Notes: a model not told the origin generated them from the sequence alone. A stretch of 64,000 nucleotides of DNA from Maricaulis alexandrii (GCF_005871165.1 NZ_SWKP01000010.1:62001-126000); one strand, 5' to 3'. Positions 17,565 through 26,563 are shown, numbered from the stretch's first letter. Numbers and translations are program-made.

Positions 17565-19019
17565 TTGACCACATCCCTGCGACAAGTCCTCTTCATGGTG
17601 GGCATGATGGTGGCCGTGCTGGCCGCCCTGATGCTGGCCCCCGCCATGCTGGACGCCGCTCATGGCGATCATGACAGCGCCACCGCCTTCTTCCTGTCCT
17701 CCATCCTGGGCATGTTCCTCGGCGCGGCCCTGGCCCTAGTCAATCGCGGCCCCGTCGACTCGATCACGCCCCGAACGGCCTTCGTCCTGACCGTCGGCGC
17801 CTGGTTTGCGCTAGCCCTGTGCGCGGCCCTGCCCATGCGCCTGTCGGGCGAGGAGATGAGCTGGACCGATGCGATCTTCGAATCCATTTCCGGCCTGACC
17901 ACGACCGGCGCAACGGTCATCACCGGACTGGATGACCGTCCGGAGGGCCTGCTGCTCTGGCGGGCCATCCTGCAGTGGATCGGCGGGATCGGGATCATTG
18001 TGACGGCCATGGCCTTCTGGCCCATGCTGGGCGTGGGCGGCATGCAGCTCTTCCAGCTGGAAAGCGGCGACAAGTCGGACAAGGTCCTGCCCAAGGCGAC
18101 CCAGATCGCCGCCGGTATTTCCCTGGTCTATCTGGTGCTCACGCTGATCTGCTTCTTCGCCTTCCTGGCTGTGGGCATGGACTGGCTGCATGCGCTTTGT
18201 CACGCCATGTCGACCCTTTCGACCGGGGGCTTCTCGGCCTCGGACAATTCCATGGGCAATTACGTCCATCTGGGCGCCGACATGATCACGACCGTCTTCA
18301 TGATCCTCGCCTCCCTGCCTTTCGCCCTCTTCGTCCTGGCCGGACGCGGCAAGCCCGGCGCGCTGTTCAAGGACGCCCAGGTCCGCGGTTTCCTGCTTGT
18401 GGTTGTGGTGTGCACAACCCTCATCGCCCTGGTGATCTGGTCGGTCGGGGCGCATGAGGAAGGCGGTGCCATCCGCCAGGCCAGCTTCAATGTCGTCTCG
18501 ATCATGACCGGCACCGGATTCGCCACCGCCGATTACGGCGCCTGGGGCCCCGTCTCCGAAGCGGCCTTCTTCATCTTCATGTTCATCGGCGGCTGCGCCG
18601 GCTCGACGACCTGCTCGGTGAAGATCTTCCGCTACCAGATCGCCGGCACGGCCATGCGCCGCTACCTGGCCAAGCTGATGCGGCCCAATGCGGTCATCCC
18701 GATGCGGTATAATGGCCGCATCGTGGAAGAGAGCGCCCTGCACTCCGTCCTGGGCTTTTTCTTCGTCTTCTTTGCCGTTTACGCGATCTCGGCGGCCCTG
18801 CTCTCGGCGATGGGTCTGGACACGATCACCGCCCTGTCCGGTGCCGCCACAACCCTGGCCAATGTCGGCCCCGGACTGGGACCGGTCATCGGTCCGACCG
18901 GCACGTTTGAACCCCTGTCCGATCCGGTCAAATGGGTGATGACCTTCAACATGTTCATCGGCCGGCTGGAAGTGCTGGCCGTGCTGGTCTTCCTCAGCCC
19001 GCGCTTCTGGCGCAGCTAG
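17565..19019 (+). CDS. trkH: Trk-type potassium uptake membrane protein TrkH
   Basis: 484 residues with about ten membrane helices and the four pore-loop repeats of K+ transporters: ESISGLTTTGATVITGL, AMSTLSTGGFSASDNS, SIMTGTGFATADYGAW, TTLANVGPGLGPVIG. Moves K+ across the inner membrane, normally with the cytoplasmic NAD-binding regulator TrkA, not present here. Starts at TTG 17565 after GGGGGACATC. Follows apaG by 38 bp. It converges on the diguanylate cyclase gene, leaving 8 bp between stops. Confidence 0.95.
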   Translation: MTTSLRQVLFMVGMMVAVLAALMLAPAMLDAAHGDHDSATAFFLSSILGMFLGAALALVNRGPVDSITPRTAFVLTVGAWFALALCAALPMRLSGEEMSWTDAIFESISGLTTTGATVITGLDDRPEGLLLWRAILQWIGGIGIIVTAMAFWPMLGVGGMQLFQLESGDKSDKVLPKATQIAAGISLVYLVLTLICFFAFLAVGMDWLHALCHAMSTLSTGGFSASDNSMGNYVHLGADMITTVFMILASLPFALFVLAGRGKPGALFKDAQVRGFLLVVVVCTTLIALVIWSVGAHEEGGAIRQASFNVVSIMTGTGFATADYGAWGPVSEAAFFIFMFIGGCAGSTTCSVKIFRYQIAGTAMRRYLAKLMRPNAVIPMRYNGRIVEESALHSVLGFFFVFFAVYAISAALLSAMGLDTITALSGAATTLANVGPGLGPVIGPTGTFEPLSDPVKWVMTFNMFIGRLEVLAVLVFLSPRFWRS

Positions 19020-19027
19020 TCCGGCCC

Positions 19028-20185
19028 TCAGGCGGCCGCGGCCATGACGACGCGGTTCCGGCCTTCGCCCTTGGCTTGGTAGAGCGCCTTGTCAGCCGCG
19101 GCAAACAGGCGCGTGAAGCAGGGATGCCGGTCCGGCAAGGGCGCCAGGCCCGCTGACACCGTGACCTTGATTTGACGGCCATCGAGCTCGAACGGGTTTT
19201 CTTCGACAGCCTTGCGCACCCGATCCGCGATCCGGTTGAAGCCTTCGCCGTTCATGTCGTGAAGGACAGCGACGAACTCCTCGCCACCCAGCCGGGCCAC
19301 AAAATCCGACTTGCGCAGGGCCTGTTTCAGGGTTTGCGCGACATGCCGCAGGACGGCGTCGCCGACATCATGTCCATACGTGTCATTGACCTGTTTGAAA
19401 TGATCGATGTCGAAAACGGCCAGCGCGGCCGTGTCCTCTGCAATTTCACCATGCTGGACTCCCGAGTTCACCTGGCGCTCGAACGCGCGCCGGTTCGGCA
19501 GCCCTGTCAGATGGTCGGTCAGCGCGGCTTGCCGCAGAACGGACGCGGTCTGGCCTGACGACAGGAGCGCGCAACCGAAGATCAGGGTTGTCTCCACACC
19601 GATCATCGACAGCAGGCCGAAGGAAACGAACTGGCTCGGCTCCAGAATGCCCGGCATGGCCGGGTCAAAGATCATGACTCCGATGCTGATCGCCGAAAGG
19701 CTGAAGGCAAAATAGTAGATCGTGTAACGCAGCAAGCGCACGCTGGCCTGTCCGTCACGCCGGCCGATGATCGAAAGATAGGGCAGCATCAACAAATTAC
19801 TGCCGATCACGGCTGTCGCGAAAACCCCGAACCGGACGGCCGCATGGTCAACGACCCAAGTGAAAAAGGGAAAGCCGACCAGGATCAATGTTGCGATCGC
19901 GCCCGCAATCCAGCGCGGCAATCGTTGACCGGAAAACCGCGCCACGCCTTCGAGCAGAATGAGAAATCCGCCGGCGGACAGGATGTCACCGACCACAATT
20001 CCCAGAATGTCCGGCAAATTTTCCCGGAAGCAGATCATCGCCTGCCCCAATCCGTGGACAGCCGTGCCGACCAGCCAGAAGCCCGGGGCTTCCTTGTTCC
20101 GGTGAATGGCCATGTTCACAAGATGAATGAACATGCCGGCCAGAATGACCGGCAAAAGCGCCAAGATCAGCGTTTGTGAGTCCAT
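19028..20185 (-). CDS. Membrane-bound diguanylate cyclase (GGDEF)
   Basis: Makes cyclic di-GMP. 385 residues: seven hydrophobic segments in residues 1-205 form an uncharacterised membrane sensor, then a GGDEF domain with DHLTGLPNRRAF, FDIDHFKQVNDTYGHDVGD and the active GGEEF at residues 300-304. An RKSD inhibitory site ends five residues before GGEEF, so product inhibition is likely. No EAL domain. It probably controls motility or attachment, and the sensor ligand is unknown. An inverted-repeat cluster at 20252-20282 lies upstream. Confidence 0.94.
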   Translation of the reverse strand: MDSQTLILALLPVILAGMFIHLVNMAIHRNKEAPGFWLVGTAVHGLGQAMICFRENLPDILGIVVGDILSAGGFLILLEGVARFSGQRLPRWIAGAIATLILVGFPFFTWVVDHAAVRFGVFATAVIGSNLLMLPYLSIIGRRDGQASVRLLRYTIYYFAFSLSAISIGVMIFDPAMPGILEPSQFVSFGLLSMIGVETTLIFGCALLSSGQTASVLRQAALTDHLTGLPNRRAFERQVNSGVQHGEIAEDTAALAVFDIDHFKQVNDTYGHDVGDAVLRHVAQTLKQALRKSDFVARLGGEEFVAVLHDMNGEGFNRIADRVRKAVEENPFELDGRQIKVTVSAGLAPLPDRHPCFTRLFAAADKALYQAKGEGRNRVVMAAAA

Positions 20186-20251
20186 CGTTCGATACCATCA
20201 GCCCAAATCCCCGCAAAGAGATACATGAACTGGTGTTACCAGAGCCTTGAA

Positions 20252-20282
20252 GTTGCATATGCATACCTTGGTGCATTGCAAC
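20252..20282. promoter_or_regulatory. Inverted-repeat cluster upstream of the diguanylate cyclase
   Basis: GTTGCA (20252-20257) and TGCAAC (20277-20282) form an inverted repeat, with the palindrome TGCATATGCA (20254-20263) and another TGCAT (20272-20276) inside. Repeated TGCAT/ATGCA units suggest a regulator site in the 113-bp gap between the cyclase start and the hslO stop. No matching regulator is evident. Confidence 0.4.
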
Positions 20283-20298
20283 AAAAAGCCAGCTCAAC

Positions 20299-21222
20299 TT
20301 ACTGCGACGCAGCAGAATCCACATCATCCGGCAAGAAGCGCCAATCTTTATTACAGTATTCGCAGGTCATGACGATGGTGCCATCGACCTCCATTTCCGC
20401 CCGGTCCTCCGGCGGGAAGGAGGCAATGATCCGGAGCAGGCGCTCTTCCTCGCAGGAACACCGGCGCTGCACCGTCTTGGGTTCCAGCAGGCGCACGCCG
20501 TCTTCGTTGTAGAGCCGATAAAGCAGGCCGCCGGCTGACAGATCCGGGTCGAGAAGTTCGGAGTCTTCCACGGTGTCGAACAGGGCGCGGGCATGGTCCC
20601 AGTCGCCCTCGGCCGATCCGCGGGTTTCGTCGCCGGCCACCGATTGCAGCAGCAATCCACCGCCCCGCCAGACCCTGTCCTCGCCCTCTTTCCAGCTTTC
20701 GCCGACAGCAATGCGCAGCCGCGTCGGCGTCTGCTCGGACTGTGCGAAATAGGTTTCCGCCGCAGCAGACAGATTGGGCCCGTCCAGTCCGACCACGCCC
20801 TGGTACTGGTCCTTGTCGGGCCCGTAATCGATGGTCATGGCGAAGGCGCCCTTGCCCAGGAGACGGCCCATCATCTCCTCAGCCGGCGGCGTGTCCGCCA
20901 GCACGGCCTCCACGGCTTCGCGGTCGATCTTGGCAAAGCCGCGCACGCCTTCACCGGTAACGTATTCCGCCACGATGAAGCTGATCGGGCCGGACCCGTT
21001 GGCCTGGACGATCAGGCGGCCATCGAATTTCAGGGAATCCCCGACCAGGGCCGCAATGATCACCGCTTCGCCCAGCAGGCGGGCGACCGGCACCGGATAG
21101 GCGTGGGCCGCGAGGATCTGGTCCAGCGTACCGCCCAGGCGGCAGGTCCGACCGCGCACGGTCCGACCCTCCACCTGGTAGGCGGCAACAATATTGTCCT
21201 CTTCACCCAGCGGATCACTCAC
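20299..21222 (-). CDS. hslO: Hsp33 redox-regulated chaperone
   Basis: 307 residues. The C-terminal zinc/redox switch is complete: RRCSCEEE (Cys-x-Cys) and MTCEYCNKD (Cys-x2-Cys). The N-terminal domain shows QVEGRTVRGRTCRLG and the GDSLKFDGRLIVQANGSGP stretch of the family. The chaperone is activated by oxidation and unfolding and protects proteins during bleach-like stress. GTG start at 21222 preceded by GGAG at good spacing. It lies 15 bp after argD on the same strand, an order seen in other Alphaproteobacteria, although argF, which often sits between them, is absent. Confidence 0.94.
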   Translation of the reverse strand: MSDPLGEEDNIVAAYQVEGRTVRGRTCRLGGTLDQILAAHAYPVPVARLLGEAVIIAALVGDSLKFDGRLIVQANGSGPISFIVAEYVTGEGVRGFAKIDREAVEAVLADTPPAEEMMGRLLGKGAFAMTIDYGPDKDQYQGVVGLDGPNLSAAAETYFAQSEQTPTRLRIAVGESWKEGEDRVWRGGGLLLQSVAGDETRGSAEGDWDHARALFDTVEDSELLDPDLSAGGLLYRLYNEDGVRLLEPKTVQRRCSCEEERLLRIIASFPPEDRAEMEVDGTIVMTCEYCNKDWRFLPDDVDSAASQ

Positions 21223-21237
21223 GCCTGATACTCCGGT

Positions 21238-22422
21238 CTAGCTTTTCTGCAGCTCGCCGAGGGCTTCATCGAGAATGCCCACAGCCTCGCTGGCGTCGTC
21301 CTTGGTGATGATGAGCGGCGGGGCCATGCGCGAGACATTGTCGCCGGCCGCACCGACCAGAAGATTGCGCTCGCGCGCCAAGGCGCCGAGCTTTTTCGGG
21401 TCATAGCCGTCTTTCAGCTTGATGCCGACGAGCAGGCCCTTGCCGCGCACTTCGACAATCTTGTCGGCGTGACGGTCCATCAGGCCGTGCAATTGCTGGC
21501 GCAGGAAGTTCGAGACTTCCACGACATGATCCATGAAACCGTCCGAGGTCAGCTCGTCGAACACGACATTGCCGACCGCCATGGCCAGCGGGCCGCCACC
21601 ATAGGTGGATCCATGCGTGCCGACGACCATGCCTTCGGCCGCGGCTTCCGTGGCCAGGCAGGCGCCCATCGGGAAGCCGCCGCCAATGCCCTTGGCGGCT
21701 GCCATGATATCCGGCTCGGCGCCTTCGACCCATTGGTGGGCGAACAGCTTGCCGGTCCGGCCGGCACCCGACTGGACTTCGTCATAGATCAGCATCAGGC
21801 CGTTTTCATCGCACAGCTGGCGCAGGCCGCGCAGGAAGCTGTCTTCCGGTGCACGGACACCGCCCTCACCCTGGACCGGCTCGACGCAGATCGCCGCGGT
21901 CTCTTCGGTGATGGCGTTCTTGACCGCGTCCAGATCGCCGAACTCGACCTGGTCAAAGCCTTCCATGGCCGGGCCGAAGCCTTCCAGGTATTTCGGATTG
22001 CCGCCGGCATTGATCGCGCCATAGGTCCGGCCGTGGAAGGCGCCGGTGAAGGTGATGATGCGATAGCGCTGCGGATTGCCGTTCACGAACTGGTAGCGGC
22101 GCGCCGTCTTCAGCGCGCATTCCATCGCCTCGGCACCAGAATTGGTGAAGAAGACCCGGTCCGCGAAAGTCGCGTCGGTCAGCTTCTTGGCCAGTTCAAC
22201 GCCCTTGGGAACCTTGAACATGTTGGACAGGTGCCACAGCTTGCCCGCCTGCTCGGTCAGGGCAGCCACGGCCTTGGGATGCGCATGCCCCAGACAGTTC
22301 ACGGCGATGCCCGAGATGAAATCCAGATAGGCCGCGCCGTCTTCGGTATACAGGCGGGCTCCCTTGCCATGATCGAAAACGAGATCCGGCGGGGAATAGG
22401 TGTCCATCATCGGAGCGGGCAT
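21238..22422 (-). CDS. argD: Acetylornithine aminotransferase
   Basis: PLP enzyme of arginine synthesis converting N-acetylglutamate semialdehyde to N-acetylornithine; may also serve as succinyldiaminopimelate aminotransferase. 394 residues from ATG 22422 ([19 protein letters not shown]) with GGAGG at good distance; an upstream in-frame start is less likely. Motifs: [58 protein letters not shown] and the PLP-lysine region [14 protein letters not shown]. It leads into hslO. In related genomes argF usually follows; here it does not. Confidence 0.95.
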   Translation of the reverse strand: MPAPMMDTYSPPDLVFDHGKGARLYTEDGAAYLDFISGIAVNCLGHAHPKAVAALTEQAGKLWHLSNMFKVPKGVELAKKLTDATFADRVFFTNSGAEAMECALKTARRYQFVNGNPQRYRIITFTGAFHGRTYGAINAGGNPKYLEGFGPAMEGFDQVEFGDLDAVKNAITEETAAICVEPVQGEGGVRAPEDSFLRGLRQLCDENGLMLIYDEVQSGAGRTGKLFAHQWVEGAEPDIMAAAKGIGGGFPMGACLATEAAAEGMVVGTHGSTYGGGPLAMAVGNVVFDELTSDGFMDHVVEVSNFLRQQLHGLMDRHADKIVEVRGKGLLVGIKLKDGYDPKKLGALARERNLLVGAAGDNVSRMAPPLIITKDDASEAVGILDEALGELQKS

Positions 22423-22446
22423 GCGGGGTTCCTCCAAACAGGTGCG

Positions 22447-22466
22447 GCGCCTGCACATGCAGGCGC
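22447..22466. terminator. Short hairpin between argD and the ABC-2 permease gene
   Basis: GCGCCTGC (22447-22454), loop ACAT, GCAGGCGC (22459-22466), followed on the plus strand by TCTTTCC. On the minus strand, where it would terminate the permease transcript, no T-run follows. Function uncertain. Confidence 0.35.
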
Positions 22467-22493
22467 TCTTTCCTCTCGTCTAGGCCTGTCAGC

Positions 22494-23306
22494 TCAGCTC
22501 TTCAAGCGCCAGCCTGCACGCAGAAGCAGGTAGCAGGCCGCCCCCAGAACCAGGTTGATCACGGCCACCAGGATGACACCGATGGTCAGGTTTCCGTCCG
22601 CATGCCCGATGAAGCCGTAGCGGAACCCGTCAATCATGTAGAAGAAGGGGTTGAAATGGCTGATCGTGGAGATCGGTTCAGGCAGAGCCTCGACCGAGTA
22701 GAAGGTGCCCGACAGGAAGGTCAGCGGCGTGATCACGAAGGTCGTCACCGCCGCCATATGGTCGAATTTTTCCGCCCACAGCCCGCCGATCACACCGACC
22801 ATGCCCAGCATGGCGGCGGCGGAAATCCCGAAATACAGGACCGCCCACCAATGATCCGGCCAGATATTCATGAAGGGGATCAGGGTCAGTGCCGTCACCA
22901 CGGCGACCATGAGCCCGCGTGTCATCGCCCCGGCAATGAAACCGATGCTCAGCTCGACGGCGGACAGGGGCGGCATCAGGAAGTCGACCGAATTGCCCTG
23001 CACCTTCGACACGAGGATGGAGGAGCCGGAATTGGCGAAGGCATTGTTCAGCAGTCCCATCAGGATGAGGCCCGGTGCCAGGAATTCGATGAAGGGCGTA
23101 CCGGCCACATCGCCCCGTCGCGAGCCGATCGCGACTGCAAAAACCGTCATGTAAAGCAGCGTCGTTGCCACCGGTGCAGCGACTGTTTGCATGCCGACCT
23201 TGAGGAATCGCCGGACTTCCTTCTTGTACAAGGTCCATAAACCCAAGCCATTGATAAGGCCGAATTTTTTAGGCTCGTTTACGGAAGTTAAGTGAGCATT
23301 ACTCAT
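22494..23306 (-). CDS. ABC-2 type permease without a neighbouring ATPase
   Basis: 270 residues with six membrane helices and the ABC-2 signature regions of the YadH/NodJ group: LYKKEVRRFLKVGMQTVAAP, LLNNAFANSGSSI, GNSVDFLMPPLS, FVITPLTFLSGTFYSVEALP, FNPFFYMIDGFRYGFIG. Such permeases export lipids, glycans or drugs with a separate ATPase, which is not encoded here. It stands between argD and gcrA, divergent from gcrA. ATG at 23306. A CtrA-like site (23319-23334) lies just upstream. Confidence 0.9.
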   Translation of the reverse strand: MSNAHLTSVNEPKKFGLINGLGLWTLYKKEVRRFLKVGMQTVAAPVATTLLYMTVFAVAIGSRRGDVAGTPFIEFLAPGLILMGLLNNAFANSGSSILVSKVQGNSVDFLMPPLSAVELSIGFIAGAMTRGLMVAVVTALTLIPFMNIWPDHWWAVLYFGISAAAMLGMVGVIGGLWAEKFDHMAAVTTFVITPLTFLSGTFYSVEALPEPISTISHFNPFFYMIDGFRYGFIGHADGNLTIGVILVAVINLVLGAACYLLLRAGWRLKS

Positions 23307-23318
23307 ATCGAATTACCC

Positions 23319-23334
23319 TTAATTTCCCAGTAAC
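23319..23334. promoter_or_regulatory. CtrA-like site between the permease gene and gcrA
   Basis: TTAATTTCCCAGTAAC reads TTAA-N7-GTAAC, one mismatch from the CtrA consensus TTAA-N7-TTAAC. It is 12 bp before the permease start and about 60 bp upstream of the gcrA -35 element. A further TTAAC lies at 23343-23347, and a weak DnaA-box-like sequence, GTTTCCACA, at 23367-23375. Confidence 0.4.
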
Positions 23335-23395
23335 CATCGCCGTTAACGATTAGGGCTGCAAGCGAGGTTTCCACAGGAATGGTCACCACCCAATC

Positions 23396-23423
23396 TTGTG
23401 GTATCGGTTCGCGTGGGTACAAT
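23396..23423 (+). promoter_or_regulatory. Candidate gcrA promoter
   Basis: TTGTGG (23396-23401), 16-bp spacer, TACAAT (23418-23423). Expected start near 23430 leaves a leader of about 80 nt. I found no GANTC methylation site in the 200 bp upstream of gcrA. Confidence 0.5.
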
Positions 23424-23510
23424 ATCTAGTGTAATTAAACATGAACTGACATATGCGTCTTTTACCGACATTCAAGGTGAAGAGCGCATCCCAACCGGGA
23501 GATGAGTGCG

Positions 23511-24047
23511 ATGGCCTGGACTGATGAACGCGTTGAAGAGCTCAAAAAGCTTTGGTCTGAAGGGCTGAGCGCCAGCCAGATCGCCAAACAGTTGGGTGGT
23601 GTGACTCGCAATGCCGTGATTGGCAAGGTCCACCGTCTGGGTTTGTCAGGCCGTGCGACCCCGTCGCGTCCGGCCCGCCGCACGGTGAAACCGTCCCGTC
23701 CGCGCACCACGACAACCGCCACGGCGCCTGCAGCCCGTCCGGCCGCGCGCCCTGCCCCGTCCGCCTCTCCGGCGGCACCGGCCCCGGCTCCGGTGGAACC
23801 CGCCGTCCTGCCCTCCGGTGAATTCGCCACCGTGCTGACGCTTCGCGACAGCATGTGCAAATGGCCGATCGGCGACCCGGCCCAGGCCGAGTTCCGCTTC
23901 TGCGGCCGCAAGACCGCCGGCGGCAATGCCTATTGCGAGGCGCACTCCTCCATGGCTTACCAGCCGAGCGCCAAGCGCCGCCGCCGCACCTCGGACGCCG
24001 GTGCCGCACTGGACGCAATCGCCGCGACGCGCCGGTACAATTTCTAG
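23511..24047 (+). CDS. gcrA: Cell cycle regulator GcrA
   Basis: 178 residues from ATG 23511 (MAWTDERVEELKKLW). ATG 23502 is also in frame, but the ribosome site CGGGAG abuts it, whereas spacing to 23511 is right. The N-terminal DNA-binding domain (EGLSASQIAKQLGGVTRNAV, then IGKVHRLGLSGRA) is diagnostic of GcrA, which binds sigma-70 RNA polymerase at CcrM-methylated GANTC promoters and drives S-phase genes in Caulobacterales. A Pro/Ala/Arg-rich linker (about 50-105) leads to the C-terminal sigma-interacting region with Cys residues (CKWPIGDPAQAEFRFCG, then CEAHSSMAY). A terminator follows. Confidence 0.96.
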   Translation: MAWTDERVEELKKLWSEGLSASQIAKQLGGVTRNAVIGKVHRLGLSGRATPSRPARRTVKPSRPRTTTTATAPAARPAARPAPSASPAAPAPAPVEPAVLPSGEFATVLTLRDSMCKWPIGDPAQAEFRFCGRKTAGGNAYCEAHSSMAYQPSAKRRRRTSDAGAALDAIAATRRYNF

Positions 24048-24098
24048 AATTGCGCTGTAGCGTACGGGCCCTCCCTCACCCCGAAGGCCCGAGAGTAG

Positions 24099-24128
24099 CG
24101 GCCGCTCCCACCCCGGAGCGGCCGTTTT
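24099..24128 (+). terminator. Terminator of gcrA
   Basis: CGGCCGCTCC (24099-24108) pairs with GGAGCGGCCG (24115-24124), then TTTT. It begins 52 bp past the gcrA stop. Confidence 0.8.
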
Positions 24129-24206
24129 CTATGCGCACGCGCCTGACTTGTTGATTGACACACCGCCATCTCGCGCCAACCTGTGCCCATCTCACAGGGG
24201 GACGAC

Positions 24207-24596
24207 ATGAATTCAAAAACCTACACGATGGAACTGGCCAACATCATCAATGGCCTTCCGGAAGCCAATCGCGCATCCTTCATCACGGCCTTCCAGGCCT
24301 CGGAAAAGAACCCGCTTCTGATCTTCGGGTTCGGCATTTTCCTCGGTGGTCTCGGCATTGACCGCATGCTCGTCGGCGATGTCGTCGCCGGCATTCTCAA
24401 ACTGATCACTTTCGGCGGTCTCGGCCTCTGGCAGATCATTGACTGGTTCCTGATCGGTGGCCGGACCCGCGACAAGAACATCGCCCTGGCACGCTCCATG
24501 GCGGCCTCCTTCAACCATGCCCCGGCAGCGCCGGCCGCAGCCGCGGCGACGGCCGCTCCGGCGGCCCCGGTCACGCCCGAGACCAAGGAAGACTAG
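24207..24596 (+). CDS. TM2 domain membrane protein
   Basis: 129 residues from ATG 24207 (MNSKTYTMELANIINGL), ribosome site CAGGGGGA; an upstream in-frame start is less good. The TM2 domain follows: FGFGIFLGGLGIDRMLVGDV, GILKLITFGGLGLWQIIDWF, then a cytoplasmic Ala/Pro-rich tail ending KED. Two helices with a short turn carrying the DRM motif. Bacterial TM2 proteins are common but functionally obscure. It is convergent with the GH5 gene, with 4 bp between stops. Confidence 0.9.
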   Translation: MNSKTYTMELANIINGLPEANRASFITAFQASEKNPLLIFGFGIFLGGLGIDRMLVGDVVAGILKLITFGGLGLWQIIDWFLIGGRTRDKNIALARSMAASFNHAPAAPAAAAATAAPAAPVTPETKED

Positions 24597-24600
24597 GCGC

Positions 24601-25629
24601 TCAATCGGATCCCGGGATCAGCGCGTCGCGCATTGCCGGGATCCACGCCTCCTGGGCCGGGTCATAGCTGCGAAGCGTGCTGGCAAAACCCCAATGGCAC
24701 CAGGACAGGCCGCTCATCTCGGCCGCATCGCGCACCGCGCTGACCCAGCGAGCCCGCAAATGTTCCGGCACGCCGGCATAAACGCCGAACTCACCCAGCA
24801 GAACGGGGACATTGCGGGCGGACATCTGGGCGGCAATCGCCTCGAAATCCTCGGCCAGGGCCAGTTCGTCACGCGGCCCGCCCCAGCTGATCCCGGTCTC
24901 GGTCCGGTTCGACCAGGGCGCGCCCTGATGCGTGAAATCGAAGGGCGCATAATAGTGAACCGTCATCATCACCCGCGGATCGGACGGCAGCGGCCCCGCC
25001 TGCTCCAGCCCGTCAATATTGTTCCAGCGCGCCGAGGTCAGGATCACCCAGCGTTCCGGTGACACAGCCCGGATCACGGGCAGGAGGCGCGCATTGATCC
25101 GGTCGACTTCGGCCGCGGACACGCGATCCGTCGGCTCGTTGAGGATCTCGAAGACCAGCCCGTCCGCCGGTACGTCCGCATAATGCGTCGCCAGCTGGCG
25201 CCAGATCGCTTCCAGAACCGGCAATTGACCCAGCGGATCCGCCATCATCGCCTCGAAATGATGCACGTCCAGCACCACGGCGAGCCCGCGCGACCGGGCA
25301 TGGGCGATGATCGCATCGACGCGCGCCAGCATGTCCGGATCGATCCGGTGATCCGCCCCCGACACATGGGCCGACCATCTTACCGGCAGGCGGATGGCGT
25401 CGAACCCGGCCGCGGCAATAGCATCGATATGGCCAAACCGGATCGTATAACCCCACTCGCCCTCGAAATTCGCTTCCAGGGCGCCGGACAGATTCATGCA
25501 GCGTGACAGGGGTGGCCGGTCGACGCTCATGGACTGGCGCGCCGGTTCCGGGACGGCCTGGCCTGTCGAAGGCCCGCAGGCCGACACCAGGACAAGCCCT
25601 GTCAGCAAGATCTGGGAAAGGGACCGCAT
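24601..25629 (-). CDS. GH5-family glycoside hydrolase lipoprotein
   Basis: 342 residues. N-terminus MRSLSQILLTGLVLVSAC is a lipoprotein signal with Cys18, so it is anchored in an envelope membrane. The catalytic barrel has GFDAIRLPVRWSAHV, VVLDVHHFEAMM, the acid/base Glu in VFEILNEPTD and the nucleophile Glu in LLGEFGVYAG, all hallmarks of cellulase-type GH5 enzymes (endoglucanase, mannanase and related). The exact sugar is not predictable. It is monocistronic and divergent from the carbonic anhydrase gene; no polysaccharide cluster surrounds it. Confidence 0.92.
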   Translation of the reverse strand: MRSLSQILLTGLVLVSACGPSTGQAVPEPARQSMSVDRPPLSRCMNLSGALEANFEGEWGYTIRFGHIDAIAAAGFDAIRLPVRWSAHVSGADHRIDPDMLARVDAIIAHARSRGLAVVLDVHHFEAMMADPLGQLPVLEAIWRQLATHYADVPADGLVFEILNEPTDRVSAAEVDRINARLLPVIRAVSPERWVILTSARWNNIDGLEQAGPLPSDPRVMMTVHYYAPFDFTHQGAPWSNRTETGISWGGPRDELALAEDFEAIAAQMSARNVPVLLGEFGVYAGVPEHLRARWVSAVRDAAEMSGLSWCHWGFASTLRSYDPAQEAWIPAMRDALIPGSD

Positions 25630-25705
25630 GGAAGGCCTCCGGCTGGATCACCCGATATGACGCAGTTCGCCCCCTGAGGTCCAGCGCAGGCGATCCGGCA
25701 ATTCT

Positions 25706-25720
25706 ATAGCTTAAAGCTAT
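25706..25720 (+). promoter_or_regulatory. LysR/OxyR-type operator upstream of the carbonic anhydrase gene
   Basis: ATAGCTTAAAGCTAT is a perfect 7-bp inverted repeat around a central A and fits the OxyR half-site ATAG-N-T-NNN-A-N-CTAT. It lies 77 bp before the ATG, and no good -35 hexamer follows, which suits an activated promoter. A related site lies before the OxyR-like LysR gene 2.4 kb away (28104-28118). Confidence 0.6.
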
Positions 25721-25797
25721 CGTCATGGCGCTTTTATTCAATTGGATACAAATGCCCGGACACCCCACATCGGCGTCGGCCAAAGAGAGGAGTTGCC

Positions 25798-26529
25798 ATG
25801 AAATACGTACTTGCCGGCTTGTTGGGCGCAGCAGGAACCCTGGGAGCCGCCCAAGCCGACGAATGGGGTTATACGGGCGCCGGTGCGCCGGAGAACTGGG
25901 GCCAGCTTTCGCCGGAGTTCGCGGTGTGCAGCACCGGCACCCAGCAAAGCCCGATCGACCTGACCGGCGCCTTCGAAAGCGACGGTGTGGCGCCCGAACT
26001 CAGCTTCGGTGTGGTCAGCGGCCTGGAGGCCGAGCGCAATGCCCATGGCGTGACCTATCATGTGCCGTCCGGCGCGGCGCACATCACCCTGCACGGGCAG
26101 AGCTATGACCTGCTGCAATTCCACTTCCACGCCGCCTCGGAACATCATGTGGACGGCGAGTCCTTCCCGCTGGAAGTCCATTTCGTGACCGCCAATGGCG
26201 GTGACCTCGCCGTTGTCGGCGTGCTCTTTGAGACCGGTGAGGCGCATGACACGGTGGATACGCTCTGGTCCGCCATCGGCGAACCCGGCGACCGCGAGCC
26301 CCTGGAGACCCGCATCGACCTCACCAGCATGCTTCCGGGCGAGGACAGTGCCTGGCGCTATGAAGGCTCGCTGACCACCCCGCCCTGTTCGGAAGTCGTT
26401 TCCTGGACCGTTTTCACAACGCCCCTGACGGTGTCTGAAGCGCAAGTGGAGGCCTTCATCAGCGCGGTTGGCGAAAATGCCCGTCCGCCGCAACCGCTGC
26501 ATCGCCGTTACGTCCTGCTGGACGACTGA
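25798..26529 (+). CDS. Periplasmic alpha-type carbonic anhydrase
   Basis: Interconverts CO2 and bicarbonate. 243 residues with signal peptide (MKYVLAGLLGAAGTLGAAQA), so periplasmic. Alpha-CA motifs: EWGYTGAGAPENWGQL, GTQQSPIDL, the zinc histidines in LLQFHFHAASEH (about 103-114) and EVHFV, and SLTTPPCSEVVSW with Cys paired to an earlier Cys (FAVCSTG). Ribosome site GAGAGGAG. The mRNA ends at a strong terminator. It faces, tail to tail, the PII-like and SbtA genes, suggesting joint work in bicarbonate supply; the shared operator type supports this. Confidence 0.96.
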   Translation: MKYVLAGLLGAAGTLGAAQADEWGYTGAGAPENWGQLSPEFAVCSTGTQQSPIDLTGAFESDGVAPELSFGVVSGLEAERNAHGVTYHVPSGAAHITLHGQSYDLLQFHFHAASEHHVDGESFPLEVHFVTANGGDLAVVGVLFETGEAHDTVDTLWSAIGEPGDREPLETRIDLTSMLPGEDSAWRYEGSLTTPPCSEVVSWTVFTTPLTVSEAQVEAFISAVGENARPPQPLHRRYVLLDD

Positions 26530-26563
26530 CCCTGACCGCCTGGATTTGTACCCCTGGCATAAA

